Shown: positions 18,535 through 28,662, counted from the stretch's first letter. The stretch: DNA of 52,017 nucleotides from Methylobrevis pamukkalensis (GCF_001720135.1 NZ_MCRJ01000012.1:1-52017), one strand, 5' to 3'. Numbers and translations: made by a program. The notes: generated by a model from the letters alone, not told the origin.

Positions 18535-20700
18535 ATGAGCCGTCTCCCCTCCTTTGCCGACGTGCCCTACCGCCGCCTCGCCCCGGCCGCCGTGCCCACG
18601 GCCGCCGAACCGTGGATGACCCCCGAGGGCGTGACGGTCAAGCCGGTGTTTTCCGCCGCCGACCTTGACGGCCTCACCCATGTCGATGGCTGGCCGGGCC
18701 TTGCGCCCTATCTGCGCGGCCCCTATCCGACGATGTATGTCCAGAGCCCGTGGACGGTCCGCCAGTATGCCGGCTTCTCCACCGCCGAGGATTCCAACGC
18801 CTTCTACCGGCGCAACCTCGAGCAGGGCCAGAAGGGCCTCTCGGTCGCCTTCGATCTCGCCACCCATCGCGGCTACGACAGCGACCATCCGCGTGTGCCC
18901 GGCGACGTCGGCATGGCCGGGGTGGCGATCGATTCCATCTACGACATGCGCACCCTGTTCGACCGCATCCCGCTCGACCAGATGAGCGTGTCGATGACCA
19001 TGAACGGCGCGGTGCTGCCGGTGCTGGCGCTGTTCGTGGTTGCCGCCGAGGAACAGGGCGTCTCGGCCGACAAGCTGTCGGGGACCATCCAGAACGACAT
19101 CCTCAAGGAGTTCATGGTCCGCAACACCTACATCTATCCGCCCGGCCCCTCGATGCGGATCATCTCGGACATCTTCGCCTTCACCTCCGAGAACATGCCG
19201 AAGTTCAACTCGATCTCGATTTCCGGCTACCACATGCAGGAAGCGGGCGCGACGGCGGACCTGGAACTGGCCTACACGCTGGCCGACGGCATCGAATACG
19301 TGCGCACCGGCATCCGCACCGGCCTGCCCGTCGACCGCTTCGCGCCGCGTCTGTCCTTCTTCTGGGCGATCGGCACCAACTTCTTCATGGAGGTCGCCAA
19401 GCTGCGCGCCGCGCGGCTGCTGTGGGCGAACCTGATGAAGCGGGAGTTCGATCCGAGGGACCCGCGCTCGCTGTCGCTGCGCACCCATTCCCAGACCTCC
19501 GGCTGGTCGCTGACGGCGCAGGATCCCTACAACAACGTCGTGCGCACGGTGATCGAGGCGATGGCGGCGACCCAGGGCCACACCCAGTCGCTGCACACCA
19601 ACGGCCTCGACGAGGCCCTCGCCCTGCCGACCGACTTCACCGCCCGCATCGCCCGCAATACCCAGATCATGCTGCAGGACGAGAGCGGCACGACCAAGAT
19701 GATCGACCCCTGGGGCGGCTCCTTCTACGTGGAGCGGCTGACCGCCGACCTTGCCGAGAAGGCGCTCGCCCACATCGCCGAGGTGGAGGCGCTCGGCGGC
19801 ATGGCCAAGGCGATCGAGGCCGGTATCCCGAAGCTCCGGATCGAGGAAGCCGCCGCCCGCACCCAGGCGCGCATCGACAGCGGCGCCCAGCCGGTGATCG
19901 GCGTCAACAAGTACCGCGTCGGCACCGAGACCGAGATCGACGTGCTGAAGATCGACAATTCGGCCGTGCGCGCCGCCCAGATCGAGAAGCTGAAGCGCCT
20001 GCGCGCCGAGCGCGATCCGGCCGCGGTGGAGCGCGCACTCGACGCGCTGACCGCCTCGGCCGCCAGCGGCGAGGGCAACCTCCTCGCGCTTGCCATCGAG
20101 GCCGCCCGCGCCATGGCGACGGTCGGCGAGATCACCATCGCGATGGAAAAGGTCTTCGGCCGCCACAAGGCCGAGATCCGCTCCATTTCCGGCGTCTACA
20201 AGCGGGAGGCGGGCCGCATGCACGAGAAGATCGCCGACATCGCCCGGCTGGTGGAGGCCTTCGAGGAAAACGAGGGTCGCAGGCCGCGCATCCTCGTCGC
20301 CAAGATGGGCCAGGACGGCCACGACCGCGGCCAGAAGGTGATCGCCTCGGCCTTCGCCGACCTCGGCTTCGACGTCGACATCGGCCCGCTGTTCGCCACC
20401 CCGGAAGAGGCCGCCCGCCAGGCGATCGAGAACGACGTGCACATCGTCGGCGTCTCGTCGCTCGCCGCCGGCCACCTGACGCTGGTCCCGGCCCTGAAGG
20501 CGGCGCTCGACACGCACGGCCGCGGCGACATCATGATCGTCGTCGGCGGCGTGATCCCGCCGCAGGACCACGACGCCCTGAAGGCGGCCGGCGCCAGCGC
20601 GATCTTCCCGCCCGGCACCGTGATCGCCGAGGCCGCCGGCCGCCTGCTGCACGACCTCAACCGCCGCCTCGGCCACGGCGATCTCGAGGCGGCCGAGTAG
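18535..20700 (+). CDS. mutB: methylmalonyl-CoA mutase large subunit
   Basis: 721-residue catalytic subunit. The substrate TIM barrel occupies about residues 30-560 ([81 protein letters not shown]). The C-terminal B12 domain carries DGHDRG with H596 as the lower cobalt ligand, then [12 protein letters not shown] and [12 protein letters not shown] 18535 is preceded by CAGGAG, which overlaps the mutA stop; a GTG at 18526 is the alternative start. Its G-protein chaperone meaB is 3.8 kb downstream. No mutase epimerase or propionyl-CoA carboxylase gene is in the window. Confidence 0.98.
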   Translation: MSRLPSFADVPYRRLAPAAVPTAAEPWMTPEGVTVKPVFSAADLDGLTHVDGWPGLAPYLRGPYPTMYVQSPWTVRQYAGFSTAEDSNAFYRRNLEQGQKGLSVAFDLATHRGYDSDHPRVPGDVGMAGVAIDSIYDMRTLFDRIPLDQMSVSMTMNGAVLPVLALFVVAAEEQGVSADKLSGTIQNDILKEFMVRNTYIYPPGPSMRIISDIFAFTSENMPKFNSISISGYHMQEAGATADLELAYTLADGIEYVRTGIRTGLPVDRFAPRLSFFWAIGTNFFMEVAKLRAARLLWANLMKREFDPRDPRSLSLRTHSQTSGWSLTAQDPYNNVVRTVIEAMAATQGHTQSLHTNGLDEALALPTDFTARIARNTQIMLQDESGTTKMIDPWGGSFYVERLTADLAEKALAHIAEVEALGGMAKAIEAGIPKLRIEEAAARTQARIDSGAQPVIGVNKYRVGTETEIDVLKIDNSAVRAAQIEKLKRLRAERDPAAVERALDALTASAASGEGNLLALAIEAARAMATVGEITIAMEKVFGRHKAEIRSISGVYKREAGRMHEKIADIARLVEAFEENEGRRPRILVAKMGQDGHDRGQKVIASAFADLGFDVDIGPLFATPEEAARQAIENDVHIVGVSSLAAGHLTLVPALKAALDTHGRGDIMIVVGGVIPPQDHDALKAAGASAIFPPGTVIAEAAGRLLHDLNRRLGHGDLEAAE

Positions 20701-20723
20701 GCTCCGCTTCCGGAGCCGCCCAC

Positions 20724-21547
20724 CTATTCCGCGGCGGCGCTTTCAGGCGGCGGCGTCCGGCCGGGACGGCTCGCGAGTGCGGCGAAGGCCATCTGCGGCC
20801 GGTAGGGCACCACCTTGTCGCGGCGTCGCGCTTGGCGTCGTAGAGCGCAAGATCGGCCTGCGACATCAATGCGCTCAACGTATAGTCATCCGCCGCCAGC
20901 GCCACGCCGATGCTGACCGTGACCGACAGCACGTCGGTGCCGAACACGATCCGCTGCCGGGCCACCGCCGCGCGGACCCGTTCGGCGAGCGCCAGTGCCT
21001 CCGTCTCCGAGAGGGCCGCTCCGAGGACGATGAACTCCTCGCCGCCCAGACGCGCGGCAAGCCGGCCCTCCCCCGCGGCCTCGGCAATCGCCCGTGCGAC
21101 CCGCATCAGCACCGCGTCGCCGCAGGCGTGGCCGAAGCGGTCGTTGATGGACTTGAAGCGGTCGATGTCGATCAGCAGCGCCCCGACCGGAAGGCCGGGG
21201 ACGACGAAATCGCGTTCCGCGGTCTGGACGAAGCAGCGGCGGTTCATCAGTCCGGTCAGGTCGTCGGCCATCGCCAGCTGCTCGACCCGGCCATAGAGGG
21301 ACTTCAGCCGCGCCTGCATCCTCAGGAACACGTAGATCGTCGGCGTTGCCAGCATCGCCGAGACGCCGGCCGCGATGCCGGCGCCGATGTAGAGATTCAT
21401 CCCCGGAAAGAACGGGCGGACGAACACGGCCTCCAGCGCGAGCGTGACAAGAATGGAGGCAAGGATCGACAGCAGCGACAGGCCGAGCGTCTTCGGCCAG
21501 ATCCGCAGCCTGACGCCGGGCGCCGCTCCGACGGACATGTCCTTCAT
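20724..21547 (-). CDS. membrane diguanylate cyclase, GGDEF (frameshifted)
   Basis: 274 residues after repair. Two N-terminal transmembrane helices (about 15-45 and 50-75) precede a GGDEF domain that makes cyclic di-GMP: ALLIDIDRFKSINDRFGHACGD and the active-site RLGGEEF. No RxxD autoinhibitory site is present upstream of GGEEF, so product feedback is probably absent. The frame breaks near 20823 at YDAKRD; adding one base gives RDKVVPYRPQMAF and a short tail ending SAAAE-stop at 20724. Convergent with mutB. There is no extracellular sensor domain beyond the short loop between the helices. Confidence 0.9.
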
Positions 21548-21911
21548 CGATCCCGCCCCGCCTTCGCCCCTGCCGCGATCCGACTCGAACGCGAATCGCC
21601 CACGACTTCGATGCTCCTGAATTTACGGCGCGATCGGCCGCGATGAAACAGGCCTTCCGGCCTCGGGATCCAGGATGTCCTGTCCCGTGCTGTGGCGTTT
21701 TCGGGGCTTCCGCCGGCCGATCTGGCCCCGGACGTGCATGCCTCCGCCAGAGGCCCGCCCGTTCGCCCGTTCGCCCGTTCGCCCGTCGTCGCCCGAACGC
21801 CTGTCATCGAAGACGGCAATGATGGCGCCGCGGCGCGGGGCGCCGGCCCGGAGACCGGGGCATGACGGTCGGGCCATGACAGTCGGGCGATGCTGGGGGA
21901 AACAGGCGGAC
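21548..21911. other. intergenic region with octamer repeat
   Basis: 364 bp between the diguanylate cyclase (minus) and sthA (plus). Apart from the GCCCGTTC tandem repeat listed separately, I see no gene and no clear operator. Both promoters must lie here. Confidence 0.4.
21757..21788. repeat. tandem octamer repeat GCCCGTTC
   Basis: Three perfect copies of GCCCGTTC followed by a partial fourth (GCCCGTCG), in the leader region about 125 bp upstream of sthA. Slippage-prone by nature. Confidence 0.8.
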
Positions 21912-23354
21912 ATGAAGACCTACGACATGATCGTGATCGGCAGCGGGCCGTCGGGGCGCCGTGCCGCCATCCAGAGCGCCAAGCTCGGAAAATCGGCGCT
22001 GGTGGTGGAAAAGGGGCGCCGGGTCGGCGGCGTGTCGGTCCACACCGGCACGATCCCGTCCAAGACCCTGCGCGAGACCGTGCTCAACCTCACCGGCTGG
22101 CGCGAGCGCGGCTTCTACGGCAGGGCCTACCGGGTGAAGAAGGACATCGGCTCGGACGACCTGCTCGCCCGGCTCTACAAGACCCTCGACCACGAGGTCG
22201 ACGTGCTGGAGCACCAGTTCGCCCGCAATTCGGTCGACACGGTCTGGGGCACGGCCCGCTTTCTCGGCCCGAACCGGATCGAGGTCGTCGCCGACAACGG
22301 CGAGCGCACCGAATTTTGCGCCGAGAACGTGCTGATCGCGGTCGGCACCCGGCCATTCCGCCCCGACTATGTGCCCTTCAACGGCAGCAACGTGCTCGAC
22401 AGCGACGAGATCATCGAGATCGGCAAGCTGCCGCGCAGCCTGACCGTGATCGGCGCCGGCGTCATCGGCGTCGAATACGCCACGATCTTCTCCGCGCTCG
22501 ACGTGTCGGTGACCCTGATCGAGCCCCGCTCCAGCTTCCTCGACTTCATCGACCGCGAGATCATCGACGAATTCGTCCACGACCTGCGCGACCGCGGCAT
22601 GGCGATCCGGCTCGGTGACAAGGTCGACAGCATCGTGATGGAGAACGGCTGGCCGGTGGCGGTGCTGTCCGGCGGCCGGCGCATCCGCTCCGAGGCGCTG
22701 CTGTTTGCCGCCGGGCGCGTCGGCTCCGTGGATTCGCTGAACCTCGCCGCCGCCGGGCTGGAAACCGACCATCGCGGCCGGATCACCGTCGATCCGAAGA
22801 CCTTTGCCACCAGCGTGCCGGGCATCTATGCCGCCGGCGACGTGATCGGCTTTCCGAGCCTTGCCTCCACCTCCATGGAACAGGGGCGGGTCGCCGCCTG
22901 CCACGCCTTCGGCATGCCGCTGCCGCCGGCCCCCGACTATTTCCCTTATGGCATCTACGCCGTGCCGGAAATCTCCACGGTCGGCATGGGCGAGGAGGAG
23001 GTGCGCACGCGCGGCATTCCCTACGAATGCGGCATCGCCCGCTTCCGCGAGACCTCGCGCGGCCACATCATGGGGCTCAACACCGGCATGATGAAGATGA
23101 TCTTCTCGCTGAAGACGCGGCGCCTGCTCGGCGTCCACATCGTCGGCGAGGGCGCGACCGAGCTGATCCACATCGGCCAGGCGGTGCTGAATTTGAAGGG
23201 CACCATCGATTACTTCATCGAGAACACCTTCAACTATCCGACCCTTGCCGAGGCCTACAAGATCGCCGGCCTCGACGCCTGGAACCGCATGTCGCGGCTC
23301 AGCACGGTGCAGGTGCCGGAGATGGCGGAAGTGGCGGAGGCCGCCGACGTCTGA
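21912..23354 (+). CDS. sthA: soluble pyridine nucleotide transhydrogenase
   Basis: 480-residue FAD flavoprotein that moves hydride between NADPH and NAD+. It has the Rossmann FAD site (DMIVIGSGPSG), the NAD(P) site (LTVIGAGVIGVEYATIFSALDVSVTLIEPR), AAGDVIGFPSLASTS and the dimerisation domain with HIVGEGATELIHIGQ. The disulfide region reads GGVSVHTGTIPSK: both cysteines of the lipoamide-dehydrogenase motif are replaced (S42, T47), as expected for SthA rather than a disulfide reductase. ATG 21912 starts the conserved N-terminus. No neighbour shares its pathway directly, though NADPH balance links to the mutase region. Confidence 0.95.
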   Translation: MKTYDMIVIGSGPSGRRAAIQSAKLGKSALVVEKGRRVGGVSVHTGTIPSKTLRETVLNLTGWRERGFYGRAYRVKKDIGSDDLLARLYKTLDHEVDVLEHQFARNSVDTVWGTARFLGPNRIEVVADNGERTEFCAENVLIAVGTRPFRPDYVPFNGSNVLDSDEIIEIGKLPRSLTVIGAGVIGVEYATIFSALDVSVTLIEPRSSFLDFIDREIIDEFVHDLRDRGMAIRLGDKVDSIVMENGWPVAVLSGGRRIRSEALLFAAGRVGSVDSLNLAAAGLETDHRGRITVDPKTFATSVPGIYAAGDVIGFPSLASTSMEQGRVAACHAFGMPLPPAPDYFPYGIYAVPEISTVGMGEEEVRTRGIPYECGIARFRETSRGHIMGLNTGMMKMIFSLKTRRLLGVHIVGEGATELIHIGQAVLNLKGTIDYFIENTFNYPTLAEAYKIAGLDAWNRMSRLSTVQVPEMAEVAEAADV

Positions 23355-23483
23355 GACCCGGCCCGGTCCCCGGTCTGACCCTGCCTACCGACCACCTCCG
23401 GGCTTGCGGCGGCGCGGCTTCGGCCCGATCATCGCGCCGCCCCCGCCGCCCGGTGCGGGCGCCCGCAGCCCGGAGGACCGTCC

Positions 23484-23804
23484 TTGCTCGTCACCACCAC
23501 CCACACCGTCGAAGGCCGGCGGATCGTCGCCTATCGCGGCCTCGTCACCGGCGAGGCCATTCTCGGCGCCAACGTGTTCAAGGACCTGTTCGCCTCGATC
23601 CGCGACATTGTCGGCGGCCGCTCGGGCGCCTACGAGAGCGAGTTGCGCCGCGCCCGCAAGATCGCCGTCGACGAGATGTGCGCCGACGCGCTGAATCTCG
23701 GCGCCGACGCGGTGATCGGCGTCGACATCGACTACGAGACGGTCGGCAACAACGGCTCGATGCTGATGGTGTCGGCCACCGGCACGGCCGTCGTGCTCGG
23801 CTGA
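23484..23804 (+). CDS. YbjQ / UPF0145 family protein
   Basis: 106-residue small cytoplasmic protein, matching the YbjQ family (heavy-metal-binding-like fold, pentameric in known structures): [39 protein letters not shown], then [29 protein letters not shown] and a C-terminal strand. The function of the family is unknown. TTG 23484 is the likely start, with CGGAGGA upstream. Confidence 0.88.
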   Translation: MLVTTTHTVEGRRIVAYRGLVTGEAILGANVFKDLFASIRDIVGGRSGAYESELRRARKIAVDEMCADALNLGADAVIGVDIDYETVGNNGSMLMVSATGTAVVLG

Positions 23805-23896
23805 GCCGGATGGCGGCGGGGGATATTGCCGGAGGCATGTCGCCGCATCCCGCCGCCGCCCTTTCCGCGCCCGCCGGGCCGTGCTATCGGCCTTTC

Positions 23897-24502
23897 ATGA
23901 TGAGACGTGCCCCCCACACCTCCTCGCCCGCCGGCAAGGCCCGCATCGCCGCGGCCGGCTTCCTCCTCTTCCTCGTCGGCGGCTGCTCCGCCTCGATCGA
24001 GGACATCAGCAGCGTTCCGACCGACACCCTGCTGGTGCTCGGCCAGACCGGTGCCGGCCCGGTCGGCGCCGGCACGCCCTACTCCAAGGCGGCCATCGAG
24101 ACCGCCCTGCCCGGCTACACCGTGGACACCGTGACCATGGCGACCGAAACGCGCACGGAGACGGCGCTCGCCGCCTTCCACGATGGCTTGCAGGTGCTGC
24201 AGATCCTTCCGGCCGGCGGCGGCCGGATCGAGGCGATCCACGGCGTCACCCACCACATGGCCGGGCCCAACGGCGAGCGGATCGGCATGAGCTTCGCCGA
24301 GACGCGCCAGGACATCGGGCAGTGCCGCGTCGGCCGCGGCAACTGGGCCGGCATGCCGATCTGCACCGCGCGCGGCGCGCCGTCCGTCACGCTCGTCTTC
24401 GCCATCCCGAACTACGAGGCCTCCGACACCCTGCCCGATCCGGCGACCGTGGCCAGTTCCACGCTGCAGCGGATGATCTGGACGCCGCAGGCGGGCGGCT
24501 GA
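23897..24502 (+). CDS. lipoprotein, DUF1131-like
   Basis: 201 residues with a lipoprotein signal: hydrophobic stretch (AAAGFLLFLVG) ending in lipobox VGGC, so the mature protein begins at Cys about residue 31. The body (GPVGAGTPYSKAAIETALPGYTV, NGERIGMSFAETRQDIGQCRVG, MPICTARGAPSVTLVFAIPNY) resembles the DUF1131 family, whose E. coli member is an RpoE-regulated outer-membrane lipoprotein. Assignment is moderate. Two in-frame ATGs (23897, 23900) can serve as start. It precedes meaB by five bases, so the two are probably co-transcribed. Confidence 0.72.
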   Translation: MMRRAPHTSSPAGKARIAAAGFLLFLVGGCSASIEDISSVPTDTLLVLGQTGAGPVGAGTPYSKAAIETALPGYTVDTVTMATETRTETALAAFHDGLQVLQILPAGGGRIEAIHGVTHHMAGPNGERIGMSFAETRQDIGQCRVGRGNWAGMPICTARGAPSVTLVFAIPNYEASDTLPDPATVASSTLQRMIWTPQAGG

Positions 24503-24507
24503 CGGCG

Positions 24508-25524
24508 ATGACCGCGCGTCTCGCTCCGGCCGGCGATGTCCGGCGCCCGGACACCGACGTGGCCGGCCTTGCCGCCGGCATCCGCGCCGGCGAGCGGGCG
24601 GTGCTCGCCCGCGCGATCACCCTCGTGGAATCGCGGAAGCCCGAGCATCAGGCGAAGGCGCGCGACCTGCTCCAGGAGCTTCTCGCCGACAGCGGCCGCT
24701 CGCTGCGCATCGGCATCACCGGCGTGCCGGGCGTCGGCAAGTCCACCACCATCGACCAGTTCGGCACCAATCTCACCGCCGCCGGCCACAAGGTGGCCGT
24801 GCTGGCGGTGGATCCGTCGTCCACCCGCACCGGCGGCTCGATCCTCGGCGACAAGACGCGGATGGCCCGGCTTGCCGTCGATCCCAACGCCTATGTCCGC
24901 CCCTCCCCTTCGGCCGGCACGCTCGGCGGCGTTGCCGCCCGCACCCGCGAGACGATGCTGCTGTGCGAGGCGGCCGGCTTCGACGTGATCCTCGTCGAGA
25001 CGGTCGGCGTCGGCCAGTCGGAGACCACCGTCGCCGAGATGGTCGACTTCTTCCTCGTGCTGATGCTGCCGGGTGCCGGCGACGAGTTGCAGGGCATCAA
25101 GAAGGGCATCCTCGAAGTCGCCGACATGATCGCCGTCAACAAGGCCGACGGCGACGGCGCCCTGCGCGCCCGCGCCTCGGCGTCGGAGTACCGCGCGGCG
25201 CTGCACATCCTCGGCGCCGGAACGCCCGACTGGACCCCGCCGGTCGTCACGATCTCGGGCCTTGCCAACGAGGGCCTCGACGTCGTCTGGTCGGAGATCG
25301 AGCGCTACCGCGACGTGACCGTCCGCTCCGGCCGCTTCGATGCCCGCCGCCGCGACCAGCAGGTCCACTGGATGCGCGAGATGATCCTCACCCGCTTCCG
25401 CGACCGCCTCGACCGTGACCCCGCCCTGCGCGACGCCAACCGCCGCCTCGAAGCCGACGTCCGCGCCGGCCGCCTCTCCGCCTCGCTTGCCGCCGCCGAA
25501 ATCGCGGCGATGCTGGGGATGTAA
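24508..25524 (+). CDS. meaB: MeaB/ArgK-type G-protein chaperone of methylmalonyl-CoA mutase
   Basis: 338-residue SIMIBI-class GTPase that gates cofactor loading and protects adenosylcobalamin mutases. Walker A is GVPGVGKST (72-80); VDPSSTRTGGSILGDKTRM is the conserved substrate-sensing region, ILVETVGVGQSET the switch region and NKAD the guanine-specificity motif. The C-terminal helical dimerisation arm is present (DPALRDANRRLEADVRAG). It serves MutAB encoded 3.8 kb upstream. Five bases separate it from the lipoprotein gene. Confidence 0.96.
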   Translation: MTARLAPAGDVRRPDTDVAGLAAGIRAGERAVLARAITLVESRKPEHQAKARDLLQELLADSGRSLRIGITGVPGVGKSTTIDQFGTNLTAAGHKVAVLAVDPSSTRTGGSILGDKTRMARLAVDPNAYVRPSPSAGTLGGVAARTRETMLLCEAAGFDVILVETVGVGQSETTVAEMVDFFLVLMLPGAGDELQGIKKGILEVADMIAVNKADGDGALRARASASEYRAALHILGAGTPDWTPPVVTISGLANEGLDVVWSEIERYRDVTVRSGRFDARRRDQQVHWMREMILTRFRDRLDRDPALRDANRRLEADVRAGRLSASLAAAEIAAMLGM

Positions 25525-25580
25525 GCTCCCCCGGCCCGATCCTTGCTCCGCTTCCTCCATCCAGCGGAGGAAGACCCAGA

Positions 25581-26931
25581 ATGGATCGCCGGGCGTTTCT
25601 ATATGGCACGATGGCGACGGCGGGGACCGGGCTGATGCTGGTGCCGGCCCGCTCCGAGACCGCGCGCACGGAACTTGCCGGCCTGCGCGGCTCGTTCGGC
25701 GCTGTCGACCACGGCCTTGCCCCCGGCGCCTCCGACGACCAGAGCCTCGTGATGCAGCAGGCGCTGGACCGCGCCGCCCGCGAGGGTCGGCCGCTGTTCC
25801 TGCCGCCGGGGCGCTACCTCGTCTCCAACCTGACGATGGCTTCCGGGGTGCGCATCATCGGCATCCCCGGCCGCTCGGTGATGGTCTATTCCGGCGGCGG
25901 ACGGCTGCTGACCGCCAATGGCGTCTCCGACGTCGCCTCGACGGCGTGACAATCGACGGCGCCAACCGCGCTCTCGACGATCCGGACGCCGGCCTGCTCG
26001 CCTTCTCCGCCGTCACCGACCTCACCATCGAGCGCTGCACCGTCTCGGGCAGTTCCGGCACCGCGTTGGCACTTTCCCGCGTCTCCGGCCGCGTCACCGG
26101 CTGCCGGATCAACGGCGCCGCCGGCAGCGGCCTTGCCGTCATCGAGGCGGTCGGCCTGTCGATTTCCGGCAACGAGATCACCGACTGCGGCGAGGCCGGC
26201 GTGTCGCTGACCCGCTGGACGCCCGGCGAGGACGGCAGCCTTGTCTCCGACAACCGCATCGAGCGGATCGCCAGCCGCACCGGCGCCGGCGGGCGGGCCG
26301 GCTCCGGCGTACTGCTCTCCGGCGCAGGCGCGGTGATCGTGTCCGGCAACCGCATCGCCGACTGCGCGGCCGGCGCGATCCACGCCAGCGCCAGCCCCGG
26401 GCTCCAGCTCGTCGGCAACAGCTGCCTGCGGTCCGGCGGCACGGCGATCGAGGTTGCGGGCGCAGGCGGCGCGCTGGTCTCCGGCAACGTGATCGACGGC
26501 GCCGCGGCCGGCATCCGCCTCTCCGGCGGCGAGGACCGGCCGGCGGTCTGCCAGGGCAACGTGGTGCGCGCCTTGGCCCCGGCGAAGAGCCGGCGGAGGG
26601 CGACGGCATCGGCATCTCGGTGGCCGCCGGGGCAAGCGTCACCGGCAACGTCGTCGAGAACGCGCCGCTCTACGGCATCTATGCCGGCGGCGCCGCAGGG
26701 GCCAACGGCCTCGTCGCCTCGGCCAACGTGCTGCGCGGCGGGCGGGTCGGCATCGCCGTCTCGGTCGCCGAGGGTGCCGGCGGGGCGGTGCTGTCGGGCA
26801 ACATGATCGACGGCGCCAGCGAGGGCGCGATCCGCGGCGAGCGGGGCGGCGAGCTCGTCACCGGCGATCTGGCCCGGGCCAGCGCGGCGAATTTCTCCAA
26901 CCTGACGATCGAGAACAACCGGGTGTCGTGA
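25581..26931 (+). CDS. Tat-exported parallel beta-helix repeat protein, TIGR03808-like (two frameshifts)
   Basis: About 450 residues once joined. The N-terminus MDRRAFLYGTMATAGTGLML is a twin-arginine signal, so it is exported folded. SFGAVDHGLAPGASDDQ is the pectate-lyase-like entry strand; then repeated right-handed beta-helix rungs with the recurring core (V/I)SGN(x)I(x)D(C/G): LSISGNEITDCGE, VIVSGNRIADCAA, ALVSGNVIDGAAA, AVLSGNMIDGASE. This matches the alphaproteobacterial twin-arginine repeat family TIGR03808, of unknown function. Frames change near 25935 and 26576; one base each restores continuity (LDGVTIDGAN, then GEEPAEGDG). Confidence 0.85.
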
Positions 26932-26993
26932 CGATTGCCGCCTGTCGCGTTTCGCGGTTATCATCGCGAACGTTGCGGCGGGGGCCTCACGTC

Positions 26994-27617
26994 ATGATCA
27001 GATCGAGGATCGTCCGGACTCTTGCGGCCTTGCTGTGTCTCGGCGGATGCGTCTCGGGCGGCTCGACCGCCGGCCCGACCGGGATCCTTCAGGGACGCGT
27101 TCTCGTCGAGTGGAACAGGGAAGACGCCTTCATCTACCGCAGGACCGCGAACGCCCTCAGCTTCCAGCCGAGTTTCCTGACCGTGCCGATCGTGCCGGAG
27201 GACATGTACACCGACGGCGGCTCGGTGCCGCGCATCCTGTGGGGCGTGCCCGGCCTGTCGCCCTGGGGCCTCGGCCCGGCCTACATCATCCACGACTGGC
27301 TGTTCGAGGTGCACCGCTGCGGGCGCGACGCACCGCCGGAAGTGAAGGCCATCACCTTCGAGCAATCCGCCGACATCCTCGAGGAGGTCGCCCGCTCGCT
27401 GGCGGCGGCGGGCCTGATGCGCAATGACAGGACGGAAGCCGTCGTGCTGGCGGTGCGCAGCCGCTATGCCCGCGACATCTGGGACCGGCCGGCGGGCAAG
27501 GACGACTGCGCCGTCCCCCCGTTTCCCGACGTGGAAAAGTCCCTCGATGCCCGCAGATCCGTGGCTCGTCCGGCCGTCATCGACTTCACGATCCCGTCGC
27601 CTGCCGCATCCCCTTGA
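26994..27617 (+). CDS. DUF1353 lipoprotein
   Basis: 207 residues. Signal with lipobox LGGC (ALLCLGGCVSGG), then a DUF1353 domain: MYTDGGSVPRILWGVPGLSPWGLGPAYIIHDWLFEVHRCG, with the conserved DGGS and HDW residues that suggest a metallohydrolase-like site. The family is common in phages and proteobacteria; function unknown. It follows the beta-helix gene by 62 bp. Confidence 0.85.
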   Translation: MIRSRIVRTLAALLCLGGCVSGGSTAGPTGILQGRVLVEWNREDAFIYRRTANALSFQPSFLTVPIVPEDMYTDGGSVPRILWGVPGLSPWGLGPAYIIHDWLFEVHRCGRDAPPEVKAITFEQSADILEEVARSLAAAGLMRNDRTEAVVLAVRSRYARDIWDRPAGKDDCAVPPFPDVEKSLDARRSVARPAVIDFTIPSPAASP

Positions 27618-27648
27618 GGCGCGTGGAGATCCACCCGCCCCGGAAGCC

Positions 27649-28662
27649 TTACGAGGCCCCCAGCGCCTTCAGCAGCGCCTCGGACGGCCGGATCTCGCCG
27701 ACCGACTCCTTGTTGCGGCTGAGGATCTGCGGGCGGACGAGGTCGGCGATCTCGCCGCCGGCCAGCTTCAGGAACGCCTCGATCGCCGCGGCCGTCACCA
27801 CCTCGGAGGCGCGGGCCGCGCCGTCGTCGATCTTGATCGCCATGCCGAGGCCCTCGTCCGGCAGCGCCACGGTGAAGACGCCCTCGGCGCCGGTCTTCAC
27901 GAAGGCGCGGCGGTCGAGCACGGTCATCGCCCGGGTGCAGAAGCGGCCGGTGCCGGCGACCATGAACGGTTCGGCCGCCACCGCCGCGCGGATGCGCGCC
28001 GCCGCCTTCGCCCGCTCCGGTCCGAGGCCGGTGCCGGTGCCGAAGCGGGCAAAGCCGTGGGCGATCGAGGCCAGCGAGACCGCGAAGGTCGGGATCGAGC
28101 AGCCGTCGGTGCCGCAGAGGTCCTCCGAGAACGGGGCGCCGGTCATGTCGCAGACCGCGTCGATCACCGCGTCCATCAGCGGATGGCCGCGCCGGGCGTA
28201 GCCGGCCGGGTCGACGCCCATCGCCACCGACGCACAGATGAAGCCGGCATGCTTGCCGGAGCAGTTGTTGTGGATGCGGGCCGGCCGGCCCTGCATCCGC
28301 GCCAGCACGGCCTTGTCGGCCTCGCGCTCGGGCGGCTGCGGGCCGCATTCGAGGCAGCCCTCGTCGCAGCCGCAGGCCGCCAGCATGCGCCGGGCGACCT
28401 CCACATGCCGCCGCTCGCCGTTGTGCGACGAGCAGGCGAGCGCGATCGCCGCGTCGTCGAGGCCGAAGCGGTCGGCGGCGCCCGATTCCAGCAGCGGCAG
28501 CGCCTGGAAGGCCTTGATCGCCGAACGGGGAAACACCGGCGCCGCGACGTTGCCGAGCGAGAGCACGTCGCCGCCGTCGGCGTCGATCACCACGATCGAC
28601 CCGCGGTGGCGGCTTTCGACGACGCCGCCGCGCAGGACTTCGACGAGGACGGGATTGGTCAT
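27649..28662 (-). CDS. L-asparaginase, rhizobial (class 3) type
   Basis: 337-residue asparaginase of the Rhizobium etli ReAII/ReAV type, unrelated to E. coli AnsA/AnsB. Catalytic residues line up: S47 and K50 (FPRSAIKAFQ) and S79 (CSSHNGE). The structural zinc-site residues known in ReAV align as C134, K137 (NNCSGKHAGF) and C188 (DLCGTDGCS). Start ATG 28662 (MTNPVLVEVLRGG) matches the family; an ORF extension upstream is not conserved. It hydrolyses asparagine to aspartate and ammonia. Not in an obvious operon; the aminotransferase gene starts its stop 65 bp upstream on the same strand. Confidence 0.92.
   Translation of the reverse strand: MTNPVLVEVLRGGVVESRHRGSIVVIDADGGDVLSLGNVAAPVFPRSAIKAFQALPLLESGAADRFGLDDAAIALACSSHNGERRHVEVARRMLAACGCDEGCLECGPQPPEREADKAVLARMQGRPARIHNNCSGKHAGFICASVAMGVDPAGYARRGHPLMDAVIDAVCDMTGAPFSEDLCGTDGCSIPTFAVSLASIAHGFARFGTGTGLGPERAKAAARIRAAVAAEPFMVAGTGRFCTRAMTVLDRRAFVKTGAEGVFTVALPDEGLGMAIKIDDGAARASEVVTAAAIEAFLKLAGGEIADLVRPQILSRNKESVGEIRPSEALLKALGAS

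Noticed and set aside
21757..21788. Octamer repeat as a CRISPR array
   Set aside because: Units are 8 bp and contiguous without spacers, and no cas genes are nearby.
21912..23354. sthA as dihydrolipoamide dehydrogenase or mercuric reductase
   Set aside because: Both redox cysteines of the CxxxxC motif are replaced (S42, T47).
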